Below are positions 1 to 7,783 of a DNA stretch of 36,166 bases, piece after piece. Every line of letters starts with the position of its first letter. The first letter of the stretch is position 1. The stretch comes from an uncultured Coriobacteriaceae bacterium. GTDB lineage: Bacteria; Actinomycetota; Coriobacteriia; Coriobacteriales; Atopobiaceae. The stretch lies in NCBI GenBank assembly GCA_902798915.1, contig CADBYM010000034.1, positions 1-36,166 on the forward strand, written 5' to 3'. The position numbers and the translations under genes were made by a program. The notes under the pieces are model-generated. The model did not search any database. It saw only the letters and a list, made by a program, of their open reading frames with translations, and was not told where the DNA came from.

Positions 1-96
1 CCTCGCGGCGGACGCCCTTGCCATTGGCTGTGTGCTTCCCGCTGCCGGGCGCACTAGGGACTCTCACCCATTAGAGACGCGCCATGCCCGGCGCAC
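1..96 (-). mobile_element. Group II intron, 5' end (truncated by window edge)
   Basis: Read on the minus strand, this begins with the GTGCGCC 5' boundary typical of bacterial group II introns. The GCGCC/GGCGC hairpin, GGGTGAGAGTCCC and then CCAATGGCAAGGGCGTCC follow in the order seen in domain I of these retroelements. The G at position 96 would be intron nucleotide 1. The rest of the ribozyme and any reverse transcriptase/maturase lie beyond the left edge, so completeness and class cannot be judged. The conserved motifs are seen directly; mobility is inferred. Confidence 0.75.
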
Positions 97-102
97 AAGG
101 AT

Positions 103-126
103 GGTGGCCCACCGTGGTGGACCACC
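103..126. repeat. Inverted repeat beside the intron insertion point
   Basis: Two 11-bp arms (103-113 and 116-126) are complementary at 10 of 11 positions. On the minus strand this hairpin sits 6 nt before intron nucleotide 1. Some group II introns insert just after terminator-like stems, so this may be the target structure, possibly an old terminator. That role is inferred. Confidence 0.5.
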
Positions 127-304
127 CAAGGAGAGGCTCCAGCGGATCGAGACGTACGGAGCACGAGGGAGTGCGCGTGACGCGGATGGGGGGATGGCGT
201 CTTTGGGCCTTGAGGGGAGAGGACCTCAGGGTATCGTGCCATGCACCGTTGCGTCTCTCGTCGTCCGCTTCGGATTAACCATAGTTAACTACAAAAGTTT
301 CCCT
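127..304. other. Intergenic stretch without a supported gene
   Basis: Short frames are open here on both strands, but none has a convincing ribosome binding site, codon bias or recognisable family motif. I see no tRNA or other RNA gene. Confidence 0.5.
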
Positions 305-332
305 TTGTCAACTCTTACTTTTTCGGTATGGT
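305..332 (+). promoter_or_regulatory. Candidate sigma-70 promoter of the NlpC/P60 operon
   Basis: TTGTCA (305-310) and TATGGT (327-332) are separated by 16 bp, in an AT-richer pocket upstream of the first operon gene. This would leave a 5' leader of about 170 nt before the ATG at 511. The leader carries a weak hairpin (CCACAT/ATGTGG, about 468-490) just before the ribosome binding site. I recognise no riboswitch class in it. Confidence 0.4.
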
Positions 333-510
333 TCCACGGCGACGGTGGGGCCGGTCGTATGGCGGTAAAACTGCGAGTGAGGCAGGCATGGACGTACACG
401 ATGTGCGCGGGGGTGTGTTGTTTTGCCGCTATTCTCCACCAGCACCTACCTCCTCACAAGGCCCACATCTTCGGCTGTCACAATGTGGCTTTGCGTCGAA
501 AGGAGCAGAC

Positions 511-2124
511 ATGAGACTGACAGACCGATTTGTTGCGGCATTCGCCTCGGTCGCACTCGTCAGCTGCGGACTGGTTCCCACGCCCGCGCTTGCGGCCCCC
601 CAAGACGAGCTTGCCGCAGCACGCCAAGAGCTTGAGGCGTACGGCAAAGAGCTGGCCAAGGTGCAGACCCAACTCGTGAAGGGCGCAGACGAGCTCAACG
701 TGACCGAGTCGGAGATCGTCGAGCGACAAGGCGAGGCGGACCGGACGAAGAAGGAGCTCACCGAGGCACAAGCCATCTTGGCCGAGCACATGCGCGAGAA
801 CTACCGTGCCGGCAACGCAACGCTCATATCGGTTTTGCTCGAGGCAGAGACCGTAGAGGACCTCGTGAGCCGTGTCTATTACCTCGACAAGATCGCAGAG
901 CGCAACTCCAACGAGATCGAACAGGTCAAGGAGTTGAAGACCTCGCTCGACGAGCAGGTCGCACAGCTCGAAGCGCAACGCAACGAGCAGCAGAGAATGC
1001 TCGACGAGGCAACGAAGCAGGCCGAGACCTACAGCGAGCGCATCGAAGCGACGCAGGCGTACTACGATGAGCTCGATGCCAAGCTCCAAGCCCAACTCGC
1101 CGCAGAGGCAGAGGCGCAAGCTGCTGCCGCGCGTGCGCAAGCGAGCGCCCGAGCCTCGCAGACGAACGAGTACGGCGTAGTGACGAATGGCGTCCAGAAC
1201 GCCATGAGGGTCGTCACCGAGGAACCGATTCCCACGCCGGTCTTCGAGAAGGAGGAGGCCGACGAGGAGGAGAAGCCCAAGACCGAGAGCGACGCCGAAC
1301 AGACCGCGAACGATACCACGTCAGAGCCCGCCGATGACGCCGCGGACGAGGAAACTGGGTCCGAGGAAGCATCGGGGTCTGCAGAGAACGCAGAATCCGA
1401 GGAGGACGCCGAGAGTCCCGAGGACGAACCGGCAGAAGAGCCGGAGCCCACAGAGGATTCCGAATCCGCAGATGAGGCAGAGCCAGAGCCAGAGGCTGAC
1501 GAGGAGGAGACGCAGCCCGAGGAGGAGCCTGCCGAGGAAGAGCCGGCAGAAGAGCAGCCAGCTGAGGAGCCCGCCGAGGAGCAGCCGGCGCAAGAGGAAC
1601 CGGCAGAAGAGCAACCTGCCGAAGAGGAACCGGCCGAGAACACCCCCGACGAGGAGGAACCTGCCGAGGAGCAGCCCGCAGAAGAGCAACCTGCGGAAGA
1701 GAACCCCGACGAGGAGGAACCTGCCGAGGAGCCCGAGCCCGAACCTGCCCCCACCACTAGCAACGATGGCGCACGCCAGGCGATTATCAACATGGCCTAT
1801 CAGTACATCGGCGTCCCCTACGTGTGGGGCGGCAAGTCGCCCGATGGCTTCGACTGCTCGGGCCTGACGACCTATTGCTACGAGAACTGCGGCGTCGATG
1901 TGGGGGGCAATCGCACGACCTACCAGCTCATCAGCTGGATGCAGGAACGCGGCACCTGGCGCACCTCCATGGACGAGCTACAACCGGGCGACATGCTCTT
2001 CCCCTCCGCCGGCCATGTGGCCATCTACCTGGGCAACGGCAGGATGATTCATGCCCCGCATGAGGGAGACGTGGTGCGCGAAGCCGACGTCTACGCCTTC
2101 TATGGCGGCGGCTGGGCGGGCTAG
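511..2124 (+). CDS. Secreted NlpC/P60 peptidoglycan hydrolase with coiled coil
   Basis: This 537-residue protein should cleave peptide stems in the cell wall outside the membrane. A signal peptide ends near residue 28 (PTPALA). A long coiled coil follows (about 30-220), of the kind seen in RipA/PcsB-type cell-division hydrolases. Next comes a very acidic Glu/Pro/Ala-rich linker (about 245-415). The C-terminal NlpC/P60 domain carries catalytic Cys449 in FDCSGL, His502 in GHVAIYLG and a third His514 in HAPHEGD. The start at 511 was chosen over upstream in-frame starts because AAAGGAG lies 6 nt before it and a signal peptide follows directly. It is the first gene of a packed plus-strand operon. 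The coil probably regulates the hydrolase, as in PcsB/RipA (family knowledge). Family assignment is firm; the exact bond cleaved is not. Confidence 0.93.
   Translation: MRLTDRFVAAFASVALVSCGLVPTPALAAPQDELAAARQELEAYGKELAKVQTQLVKGADELNVTESEIVERQGEADRTKKELTEAQAILAEHMRENYRAGNATLISVLLEAETVEDLVSRVYYLDKIAERNSNEIEQVKELKTSLDEQVAQLEAQRNEQQRMLDEATKQAETYSERIEATQAYYDELDAKLQAQLAAEAEAQAAAARAQASARASQTNEYGVVTNGVQNAMRVVTEEPIPTPVFEKEEADEEEKPKTESDAEQTANDTTSEPADDAADEETGSEEASGSAENAESEEDAESPEDEPAEEPEPTEDSESADEAEPEPEADEEETQPEEEPAEEEPAEEQPAEEPAEEQPAQEEPAEEQPAEEEPAENTPDEEEPAEEQPAEEQPAEENPDEEEPAEEPEPEPAPTTSNDGARQAIINMAYQYIGVPYVWGGKSPDGFDCSGLTTYCYENCGVDVGGNRTTYQLISWMQERGTWRTSMDELQPGDMLFPSAGHVAIYLGNGRMIHAPHEGDVVREADVYAFYGGGWAG
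1500..1740 (+). repeat. Low-complexity Glu/Pro/Ala coding repeats in the NlpC/P60 linker
   Basis: The DNA encodes repeated units such as EEPAEEQPAEE with near-identical codons (gaggaacctgccgagga and variants). Such tracts can expand or contract by slippage, so linker length may vary between strains. The opposite strand shows long Ser-rich open frames purely as a shadow of this bias. Confidence 0.8.
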
Positions 2125-2143
2125 GCCCGGAAGGGAGCAGCTC

Positions 2144-2704
2144 ATGTCCGATCAATCATGGGACCTGTTCGTCATCTACGTCAATGCCTACTACGCCGTG
2201 CAGGAGGCATACGACTCCGCACGGCGCAACTGGGAGCGCCCGGCGCCCGGTCTCGAGCAATTCTGCAGGGACGCCAACCCATTCCTGTGGGACGAGCATA
2301 ACTCGGCCGAGGAGGAGGTCTTCCGCGGCTTCTCGCAACGATTTCTTGAGTCCTTCGAGAACAAGTCGGAGTGCCTGGGGACGCAAGGCTACGCGTTCGC
2401 CCGCTCGTGGCTTGCGTCCCTCGAGGGTGGCGCATACGGAACGGAGCTCGTCGCCTCCTTCGACGCCATCACCGACGAGCGCTCGTTTGCAGAGGCATGC
2501 GAGCCCATAGCCCACCAGATTGCCTCGCGGGCCATGCGCCTCGAGCGCACCCCACAGGACGAGCCCCTCCCCGTAGAGCCACTGCCCGAGAGAGCTCCTT
2601 CTGAGGCCGACATCGATGCGGTCATCAAGCTGCTCGCAAAGGGCGACGAGAGCTTCGCCGCAGCCCTCCGCGCACGACTCGCATCAGATGAGGAGGGCGC
2701 GTGA
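2144..2704 (+). CDS. Hypothetical protein, 186 aa, acidic, cytoplasmic
   Basis: I do not recognise the family. The 186-residue product has no signal peptide or membrane segment. It is acidic and helix-rich, with a Tyr/Trp-rich N-terminus (SWDLFVIYVNAYYAVQEAY), a Pro/Glu stretch near residues 142-155 and a helical C-terminal tail. The ATG at 2144 is preceded by GGAAGGGAG. Its stop TGA (2702-2704) overlaps the GTG start of the next gene (2701), so the two are translationally coupled. The gene begins 19 nt after the NlpC/P60 stop and is surely co-transcribed with it. Function unknown. Confidence 0.8.
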   Translation: MSDQSWDLFVIYVNAYYAVQEAYDSARRNWERPAPGLEQFCRDANPFLWDEHNSAEEEVFRGFSQRFLESFENKSECLGTQGYAFARSWLASLEGGAYGTELVASFDAITDERSFAEACEPIAHQIASRAMRLERTPQDEPLPVEPLPERAPSEADIDAVIKLLAKGDESFAAALRARLASDEEGA

Positions 2705-3492
2705 GCCTCAGAGGCCTCTGGCGAAGGCTTCGTTCGCGCTCTCGCACCATTCGGCGGAGCACCAAGTTCGGCGTTGCCAAGATTTACGAGACCCGGTGGG
2801 GCGGCCGTCCCATCCGCATCTTGAGCGTCGAGGGCACCATGCAGTCCGCGACCTATCTTGACGCCGGCTGGTGCGATCTCCCCTTTCCGTACCTGCAGCT
2901 CTACGACTGCCTCTTCGAGGCAAACCCATGCGCATACAATCTGCTCATGCTCGGCGGAGGCGGATTCGCCTATCCCAAGCACATCATCGCCCATCATCCC
3001 GAAGCGCGCATCGACGTGGTGGAAATCGACCCCGCGGTCACGCGCATTGCCTATGAGCACTTCCTTCTTGACCGGCTCATGCACACATGGGACACGCAGG
3101 AATCCGGACGACTTGGCATCTACCACGCGAATGCACTTGTCTACCTGGAAACCTGCCGACGAAAGGGCAAGCGATACCATGCGATTCTCAATGACTGCTT
3201 TGCCGCAGGCGAAGCAGACCACGCCCTCGCGTCTCCCCACGCCCTTGCAACCATTCGCGGCTGCCTTGAAGAAAACGGACTGTACCTCGTCAACATGATC
3301 ACCGCGCTCGAGGGAGACGATGCAGACGCCCTGCACCGACTGGTCGCGAACCTCTCCTGTGCCTTTGCGTTCGTGTGCGCGCTTCCCTGCTACCGTGAGC
3401 CCGTAAACCAACCCGACAACGTCATCGTAGTCGCCTCGTCACACCCCGTGGGCATCGAAGGCTCGCTCGTCCTGTATGAGGCGCTCGACTGA
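2701..3492 (+). CDS. Spermidine-synthase-fold (SAM methyltransferase-like) protein
   Basis: This 263-residue protein has the Rossmann fold of spermidine synthases and related SAM-binding proteins. It shows the glycine loop LLMLGGGGFAYPKH, the acidic strand end VVEIDP, and HANALVYLE followed by AILNDCF where the catalytic Asp region sits in true synthases. It is a little shorter than a classical SpeE. No putrescine-pathway gene is nearby, so a true polyamine role is doubtful. Actinobacteria carry many 'spermidine synthase-like' orphans of unknown substrate. The GTG start overlaps the upstream stop (GTGA) and its own stop overlaps the next ATG (TGATG). The fold is confident; the reaction is not. 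Confidence 0.8.
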   Translation: MSLRGLWRRLRSRSRTIRRSTKFGVAKIYETRWGGRPIRILSVEGTMQSATYLDAGWCDLPFPYLQLYDCLFEANPCAYNLLMLGGGGFAYPKHIIAHHPEARIDVVEIDPAVTRIAYEHFLLDRLMHTWDTQESGRLGIYHANALVYLETCRRKGKRYHAILNDCFAAGEADHALASPHALATIRGCLEENGLYLVNMITALEGDDADALHRLVANLSCAFAFVCALPCYREPVNQPDNVIVVASSHPVGIEGSLVLYEALD

Positions 3493-3950
3493 TGACTACG
3501 ACGGTCACGAGAGGCACCAAGAACAAGAGAGCCTCGACGAACTCAATGCTTGTTCCCGTCGCCGCATGCACCCTTGCCGCCCTGCTGCTGCACATCACGG
3601 GCATTGGTTGCCCCATCAAGTTCGTCACCGGCATCTCGTGCCCCGGCTGCGGCATGACGCGCGCATGGCTAAGCGCCCTCGGTGGCAGGCTTGACCTCGC
3701 CCTCGCCTACCACCCCCTCTTCTGGATCGTCCCTCCGGCGTTCGCGCTCGCGGCGCTGCGCAATCGCGTACCACGTCGAGCGCTCACCGTCGCCCTGACC
3801 ATCGTCGCAATCGCCCTGCTCATCGTTTGGCTGCTCCGTCTCGCACTGCACGTTGAGTCAAACGTGCTATTCTCGAACCTGCTTACGGAAGACGTCGTTT
3901 CCATCGATGCCCCCGGCTGGTTCTTGCTCGTTCGCTCGCTCGTCGCCTAG
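3492..3950 (+). CDS. DUF2752 membrane protein
   Basis: This small integral membrane protein (152 aa) has three or four predicted hydrophobic segments. It carries the DUF2752 hallmark CPGCGMTRAW, preceded by a second cysteine (GIGCPIKF), near residues 40-58. The family's function is not established; the paired cysteines suggest metal or redox chemistry at the membrane face. The ATG shares one base with the stop of the preceding gene (TGATG), so translation is coupled. Confidence 0.85.
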   Translation: MTTTVTRGTKNKRASTNSMLVPVAACTLAALLLHITGIGCPIKFVTGISCPGCGMTRAWLSALGGRLDLALAYHPLFWIVPPAFALAALRNRVPRRALTVALTIVAIALLIVWLLRLALHVESNVLFSNLLTEDVVSIDAPGWFLLVRSLVA

Positions 3951-3974
3951 CCGATCGATCTACAGGAGGTAGTC

Positions 3975-4628
3975 ATGTTTTGCCCCCATTGCGGCACTCA
4001 TCTAGAAGAAGGGACGAAGTTCTGCACCGAATGCGGCATGCGCCTGGAGCCCACGTCGCATAATGACACCTGGCAGGCTGACGCCTCCACGCGACAAGGT
4101 CCTACCACCCCGGTAGACCCCAACCCTTGGCCATCGCCCAGCTACGCCGCGCCGTCCTACGAGGAGCAGCGTCCCCCACAACCTGGCCCCACTGCGGTGC
4201 CCGTCAACCCACAAGGACCGCTCAACCCCAACCGCGACATCGTCACGTATGTGCTGCTCAGCATCGTCACCTGCGGCATCTACAGCTATTGGACCGTATA
4301 CACCATGGCACAGGACGCGAACGTCCTGTGCGCGGGCGACAACGAAGAGACGCCCGGGCTGCTCGTCTTCATCCTGCTCAACCTGGTGACTTGCGGCATT
4401 TACTCCTACTATTGGCTCTACAAGCTGGCCAACCGCCTTCAGGCAAGCGGCCCCCGCTACGGCCTCAACATCTACCAAGGAGGGTCGGACGTGCTCTTGT
4501 GGCTCATCCTCGGCATCTTTACGTGCGGCATCTGCTTCTACGTGGCCATGCACCTTGTCTTCAAGAACATGAACGAGCTGTGCGCCGCATACAATCGGGA
4601 GCACGGATACGTCTGGGAGCAGGCATGA
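3975..4628 (+). CDS. Zinc-ribbon protein with DUF4234 membrane domain
   Basis: The 217-residue product starts with a zinc ribbon (Cys3, Cys6, Cys17, Cys20 in CPHC..CTEC). A Pro-rich cytoplasmic linker follows (about 35-85). The membrane domain repeats a motif of the form I(V/F)TCGIYSYYW three times, which is characteristic of DUF4234. A strong Shine-Dalgarno (AGGAGGT) lies 4-10 nt before the ATG at 3975. The stop overlaps the next gene's ATG (ATGA). The function of DUF4234 is unknown. Its position suggests an envelope-related role alongside the NlpC/P60 and CapA genes, which is inference. Confidence 0.87.
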   Translation: MFCPHCGTHLEEGTKFCTECGMRLEPTSHNDTWQADASTRQGPTTPVDPNPWPSPSYAAPSYEEQRPPQPGPTAVPVNPQGPLNPNRDIVTYVLLSIVTCGIYSYWTVYTMAQDANVLCAGDNEETPGLLVFILLNLVTCGIYSYYWLYKLANRLQASGPRYGLNIYQGGSDVLLWLILGIFTCGICFYVAMHLVFKNMNELCAAYNREHGYVWEQA

Positions 4629-5104
4629 TTCTTCGCCGTGCCACCGAATTCGATATACCCGGAATCGACAAGCTCCTCTCACAGGTGCTTGACATACACC
4701 ATGCGGGCCGACCCGACCTGTTTAAGTCAAACACGCGCAAGTACACGGACGAGGAGATCCTTCAGATCATCGATGACGACGAACGGCCCATCTTCGTGGC
4801 CGCAGAGCCCCACGCCGCACCGGGCAACATCCTCGGATACGCCTTTTGCGTGCACCAGCACCACGCGAACGACAACATCCTCACAGACATCCACACCCTC
4901 TACATCGATGACCTCTGCGTTGACGAGACGACACGTGGCAAACACGTGGGCACGGCGCTCTACCGGCACGTGCTTGATTACGCACGCAGCAGGGGCTTCT
5001 ACAACGTGACCCTCAACGTATGGGCGTGCAACGAGTCCGCCCATCGCTTCTATGAGCACCTTGGGCTAACGCCGCAGAAGTACGGCTTGGAACAGATCCT
5101 CTAG
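4625..5104 (+). CDS. GNAT-family N-acetyltransferase
   Basis: The product (159 aa) has GNAT architecture: an N-terminal LRRATEFDIPGI strand-helix, the acetyl-CoA-binding region IDDLCVDETTRGKHVGTAL (motif A, about 97-116), and NVWACNESAHRFYEHLGL (motif B, about 135-150). The substrate cannot be read from the sequence. Longer in-frame readings upstream overlap the DUF4234 gene and are rejected in favour of the ATGA overlap at 4625. CapA follows after 23 nt. Confidence 0.9.
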   Translation: MILRRATEFDIPGIDKLLSQVLDIHHAGRPDLFKSNTRKYTDEEILQIIDDDERPIFVAAEPHAAPGNILGYAFCVHQHHANDNILTDIHTLYIDDLCVDETTRGKHVGTALYRHVLDYARSRGFYNVTLNVWACNESAHRFYEHLGLTPQKYGLEQIL

Positions 5105-5127
5105 CTCGCGACCGAAAGGAACAACAC

Positions 5128-6534
5128 GTGGCATCAACGCAACCCAAACATCTCGCACCCAACTCGCGCCCACGCAAGCACCCCATACTCTTCATTCTGC
5201 TCGGCATCGTCGTGGTGGCGGGACTCGTGGTGGGCGAGTACTACGCCCGCCCCTATCTCTCCAGCTTCTACCAGCAGATTCGAGGCAACTCGCAGGTGGG
5301 CAATACCCAGCAGAGCACGTCTGCCACCGATGCCGCCACGTCCTCGACCGACCCCAATGCAGCCCAGTCAGAGAAGCAGGCAACTGCCGACGACGAATCT
5401 GCCGAGGAGGCGGTACCAGAGCCCGAGCCCGCACAGCCCGTCAGAATCGAAGCAATGATGATCGGCGACATCCTGATGCACGATGCGCTCGTTCAGAGCG
5501 GAGCGCAGGATGACGGAAGCTACAACTACGACTTCCTCTATGAGCACATCCGCCCCTACATCGACGCGGCCGACATTCGCATCCTCAACCAAGAGACGGT
5601 GATGGCAAGTCCCGACAACGGCTTTTACATGACGAATGGTGCCATGGGACCCATCATGAACTCCCCCACCGCATTGGCCGACTCTGAGGCACGCTTCGGC
5701 TTCAACGTCATCCTCAATGCACACAACCATGTCTTTGACCAAGGCTACGACGGCCTCGCCCACGAGATGGACTACTGGAAGGCAAACTATCCCAACATTC
5801 CCATCGTGGGTGTCAACAATCCCCACCACGCCGAGGGTGACGAGTCTCAGAACCTCGTGGACAACATCTACGTCTACGAGAAGGACGGCTTCAAGATCGC
5901 CCTCCTCAACCATACCTACGACACCAACGAACACCCCAACTACGAGACCGACGGAAAGTTCTGCTCGTACATGACGGAAGAGAAGGTTCGCGCAGACGTG
6001 CAGAAGGCACGCGATCTTGGCGTCGACCTCATCGTCGCCTGCCCCCACTGGGGCGTGCAGTACACCACCGAGCCTTCCGACGAGGAGTGGACCTTCTCGA
6101 AGCTCTACACCGAGCTCGGCGTCGACCTCATCTTTGGCTGCCATCCGCACATCCTGCAGCACGTCGAGATGCTGCGCAACGCGACAGGCCATAAGACCGT
6201 CTGCTACTACTCGCTCGGCAACTACGTGGCAAGCCTGATGAGCCCCGAGTGCCTCATCGGCGGCATCGCACGGGCGACCTTCGTCAAGGAGGCGGATGGC
6301 ACCGCGCACGTGGAGGCCGTAAGCCTCGTACCCACCGTCATCTGCAACACCTACGGACCCAACATGACGGCCTTCCCCATCCTTGACTACACCTGGGACA
6401 TCGCGTCCATGAACAGCAGCGGCATGACACCTGAGGGCGCCCAGGCATTCTGCTCCGAGGTCTTTGGTGCTGGATACGACCCCGCCACCGGCGTCTATAC
6501 GCTCAACATGGCCGACGAGGGCCGTCTGGTATAA
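5128..6534 (+). CDS. CapA-family (PGA synthesis-type) metallophosphatase-like protein
   Basis: The 468-residue protein is anchored by one N-terminal membrane segment (about 20-40). A Ser/Thr/Glu-rich spacer leads to an external CapA domain. Family motifs are visible in order: MIGDILMHDALVQSG, ILNQETVMAS, ILNAHNHVFDQGYDGL, VACPHWGVQY, IFGCHPHILQHVE and CYYSLGNYVAS. CapA proteins take part in poly-gamma-glutamate capsule synthesis or are wall-associated phosphoesterases of unknown substrate. No capB/capC/capD is nearby, so capsule formation is not supported here. The GTG start follows GAAAGGA. It is the last gene of the operon, with a terminator about 25 nt downstream. Confidence 0.88.
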   Translation: MASTQPKHLAPNSRPRKHPILFILLGIVVVAGLVVGEYYARPYLSSFYQQIRGNSQVGNTQQSTSATDAATSSTDPNAAQSEKQATADDESAEEAVPEPEPAQPVRIEAMMIGDILMHDALVQSGAQDDGSYNYDFLYEHIRPYIDAADIRILNQETVMASPDNGFYMTNGAMGPIMNSPTALADSEARFGFNVILNAHNHVFDQGYDGLAHEMDYWKANYPNIPIVGVNNPHHAEGDESQNLVDNIYVYEKDGFKIALLNHTYDTNEHPNYETDGKFCSYMTEEKVRADVQKARDLGVDLIVACPHWGVQYTTEPSDEEWTFSKLYTELGVDLIFGCHPHILQHVEMLRNATGHKTVCYYSLGNYVASLMSPECLIGGIARATFVKEADGTAHVEAVSLVPTVICNTYGPNMTAFPILDYTWDIASMNSSGMTPEGAQAFCSEVFGAGYDPATGVYTLNMADEGRLV

Positions 6535-6558
6535 AAGGATATATCATCCAGAGAGATT

Positions 6559-6594
6559 GCCCCCAGTAGTGCACAGGGCAGTGCCACTGGGGGC
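6559..6594 (+). terminator. Intrinsic terminator of the 511-6534 operon
   Basis: The arms GCCCCCAGT (6559-6567) and ACTGGGGGC (6586-6594) form a perfect 9-bp stem with a small inner GCAC/GTGC stem. They are followed by a T-rich tail (TCTTCATTT). It lies 24 nt after the CapA stop. Confidence 0.75.
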
Positions 6595-6683
6595 TCTTCA
6601 TTTCTCGCATTTCTTGCGCCATCGACGGTTTGCCCGTCAAGGGACCTAGGGACCATGCCCCTCAGAACAGCCTCGTTGAAGAG

Positions 6684-6723
6684 CCCCTCTGGCACAACTC
6701 ATACCCCTCTGGCACAACTCATA
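6684..6723. repeat. Perfect 20-bp tandem duplication next to a palindrome
   Basis: CCCCTCTGGCACAACTCATA occurs twice head to tail (6684-6703, 6704-6723). The second copy runs into the 14-bp palindrome ACTCATATATGAGT (6717-6730). The sequence is noncoding and lies between two convergent transcription units. Confidence 0.85.
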
Positions 6724-6730
6724 TATGAGT

Positions 6731-6775
6731 GGGCGCCCCGGCGGATCATACCCGACGGGGCGCCCATTGATGGCT
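6731..6775. terminator. Strong GC hairpin between convergent genes
   Basis: GGGCGCCCCG (6731-6740) and CGGGGCGCCC (6766-6775) form a perfect 10-bp stem 16 nt beyond the stop of the minus-strand phosphate transporter. Neither side has a clear T-run, so termination is probable but not certain. Confidence 0.5.
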
Positions 6776-6790
6776 CCGGACAGCCAATGC

Positions 6791-7783
6791 CTACACGAAG
6801 AACTCCACGACGAAGGCACACAAACCACCCAAGACTATGGTGATGGGCAATGTGGTAAACCACGCGCGAACGATGCTTCCTGCCATACCCCAACGAACGC
6901 GCTTTGCGCCCCGTGCGCTGCCGGCGCCCATGATGGCGGTGTTGATGACCTGCGTGGTGCTGACTGGGGCGCCGAGGGCCGTCATGGTCTCGATGGCGAT
7001 ACCCGACGAGACCTGCGCGACAAAACCGATGCAGGGATCCAACTTGGTGACACCATTGCCAACGGTCTTCATGATGCGCTGGCCACCAATGGAGGTACCC
7101 AGCGCCATGCACGCAGCGCAGGCGAGCTTGACCCAGAACGGCACGCCGGAATCCGGACTCAGCTCGCCGGCCGTCACGAGCGCAAGCGTGATGATGCCCA
7201 TCGTCTTTTGGGCGTCGTTGTTTCCATGGCTGTATGCCATGAAGGCCGAGGACAATACCTGCAGGCGATGGAAGATGCCATTCGCACGCTTAGGCGTGAA
7301 GTCAGCAAACGCCTCGAAAACAATCTTTATGAAGAAGAATCCCAGCATCAGACCAATGATGGGCGACGTGAAGAGCGGTATGATGACCTTCCATGCCACG
7401 CCCTCCCACAGAATGGGCCCAATGCCCCTCGAGAACACGATCGTCGCACCAATGAGACTGCCGATAAGGGCGTGGGACGAGCTCGAGGGTATTCCCTGCC
7501 ACCACGTAAACAGGTCCCAGATGATGGCACCAAGCAGCGCCGCCAAGATGACGTAAAGCTCGAGCTGCACGCTCACGATGCCTTTGGCTATGGTCATGGC
7601 GACGCTTTCGCTCGTCAGCGCGCCAATGAAGTTCATCACGGCACTCATGAGGATGGCAGCGCGCACCGGCAGAGCATGCGTGTACACCGTCGTCGCGATG
7701 GCGTTCGCCGTGTCGTGAAACCCATTGATGAACTCGAAGACGAAGGCCGAGACGAGTACGGCCAGCAAAAGAACGCTAAGCAT
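6791..7783 (-). CDS. PiT-family low-affinity inorganic phosphate transporter
   Basis: The 330-residue, multi-membrane-spanning protein carries the duplicated PiT signature: GFHDTANAIATT near residue 20 and SHGNNDAQKTMG near residue 200. A further conserved PVSTTQVINTA occurs late in the chain. It imports phosphate (or metal-phosphate) with H+ or Na+. Its start overlaps the end of the upstream DUF47 gene by 8 bp, which is the usual pit-DUF47 operon order. The closing hairpin is at 6731-6775. Confidence 0.95.
   Translation of the reverse strand: MLSVLLLAVLVSAFVFEFINGFHDTANAIATTVYTHALPVRAAILMSAVMNFIGALTSESVAMTIAKGIVSVQLELYVILAALLGAIIWDLFTWWQGIPSSSSHALIGSLIGATIVFSRGIGPILWEGVAWKVIIPLFTSPIIGLMLGFFFIKIVFEAFADFTPKRANGIFHRLQVLSSAFMAYSHGNNDAQKTMGIITLALVTAGELSPDSGVPFWVKLACAACMALGTSIGGQRIMKTVGNGVTKLDPCIGFVAQVSSGIAIETMTALGAPVSTTQVINTAIMGAGSARGAKRVRWGMAGSIVRAWFTTLPITIVLGGLCAFVVEFFV

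Noticed and set aside
333..510. Possible c-di-AMP (ydaO) or other riboswitch in the NlpC/P60 leader
   Set aside because: Such riboswitches precede wall hydrolases in some actinobacteria, but I could not match the conserved core elements.
1062..1793. Ser/Ala/Gly-rich minus-strand frame
   Set aside because: It is the antisense of the Glu/Pro/Ala repeat linker of the NlpC/P60 protein.
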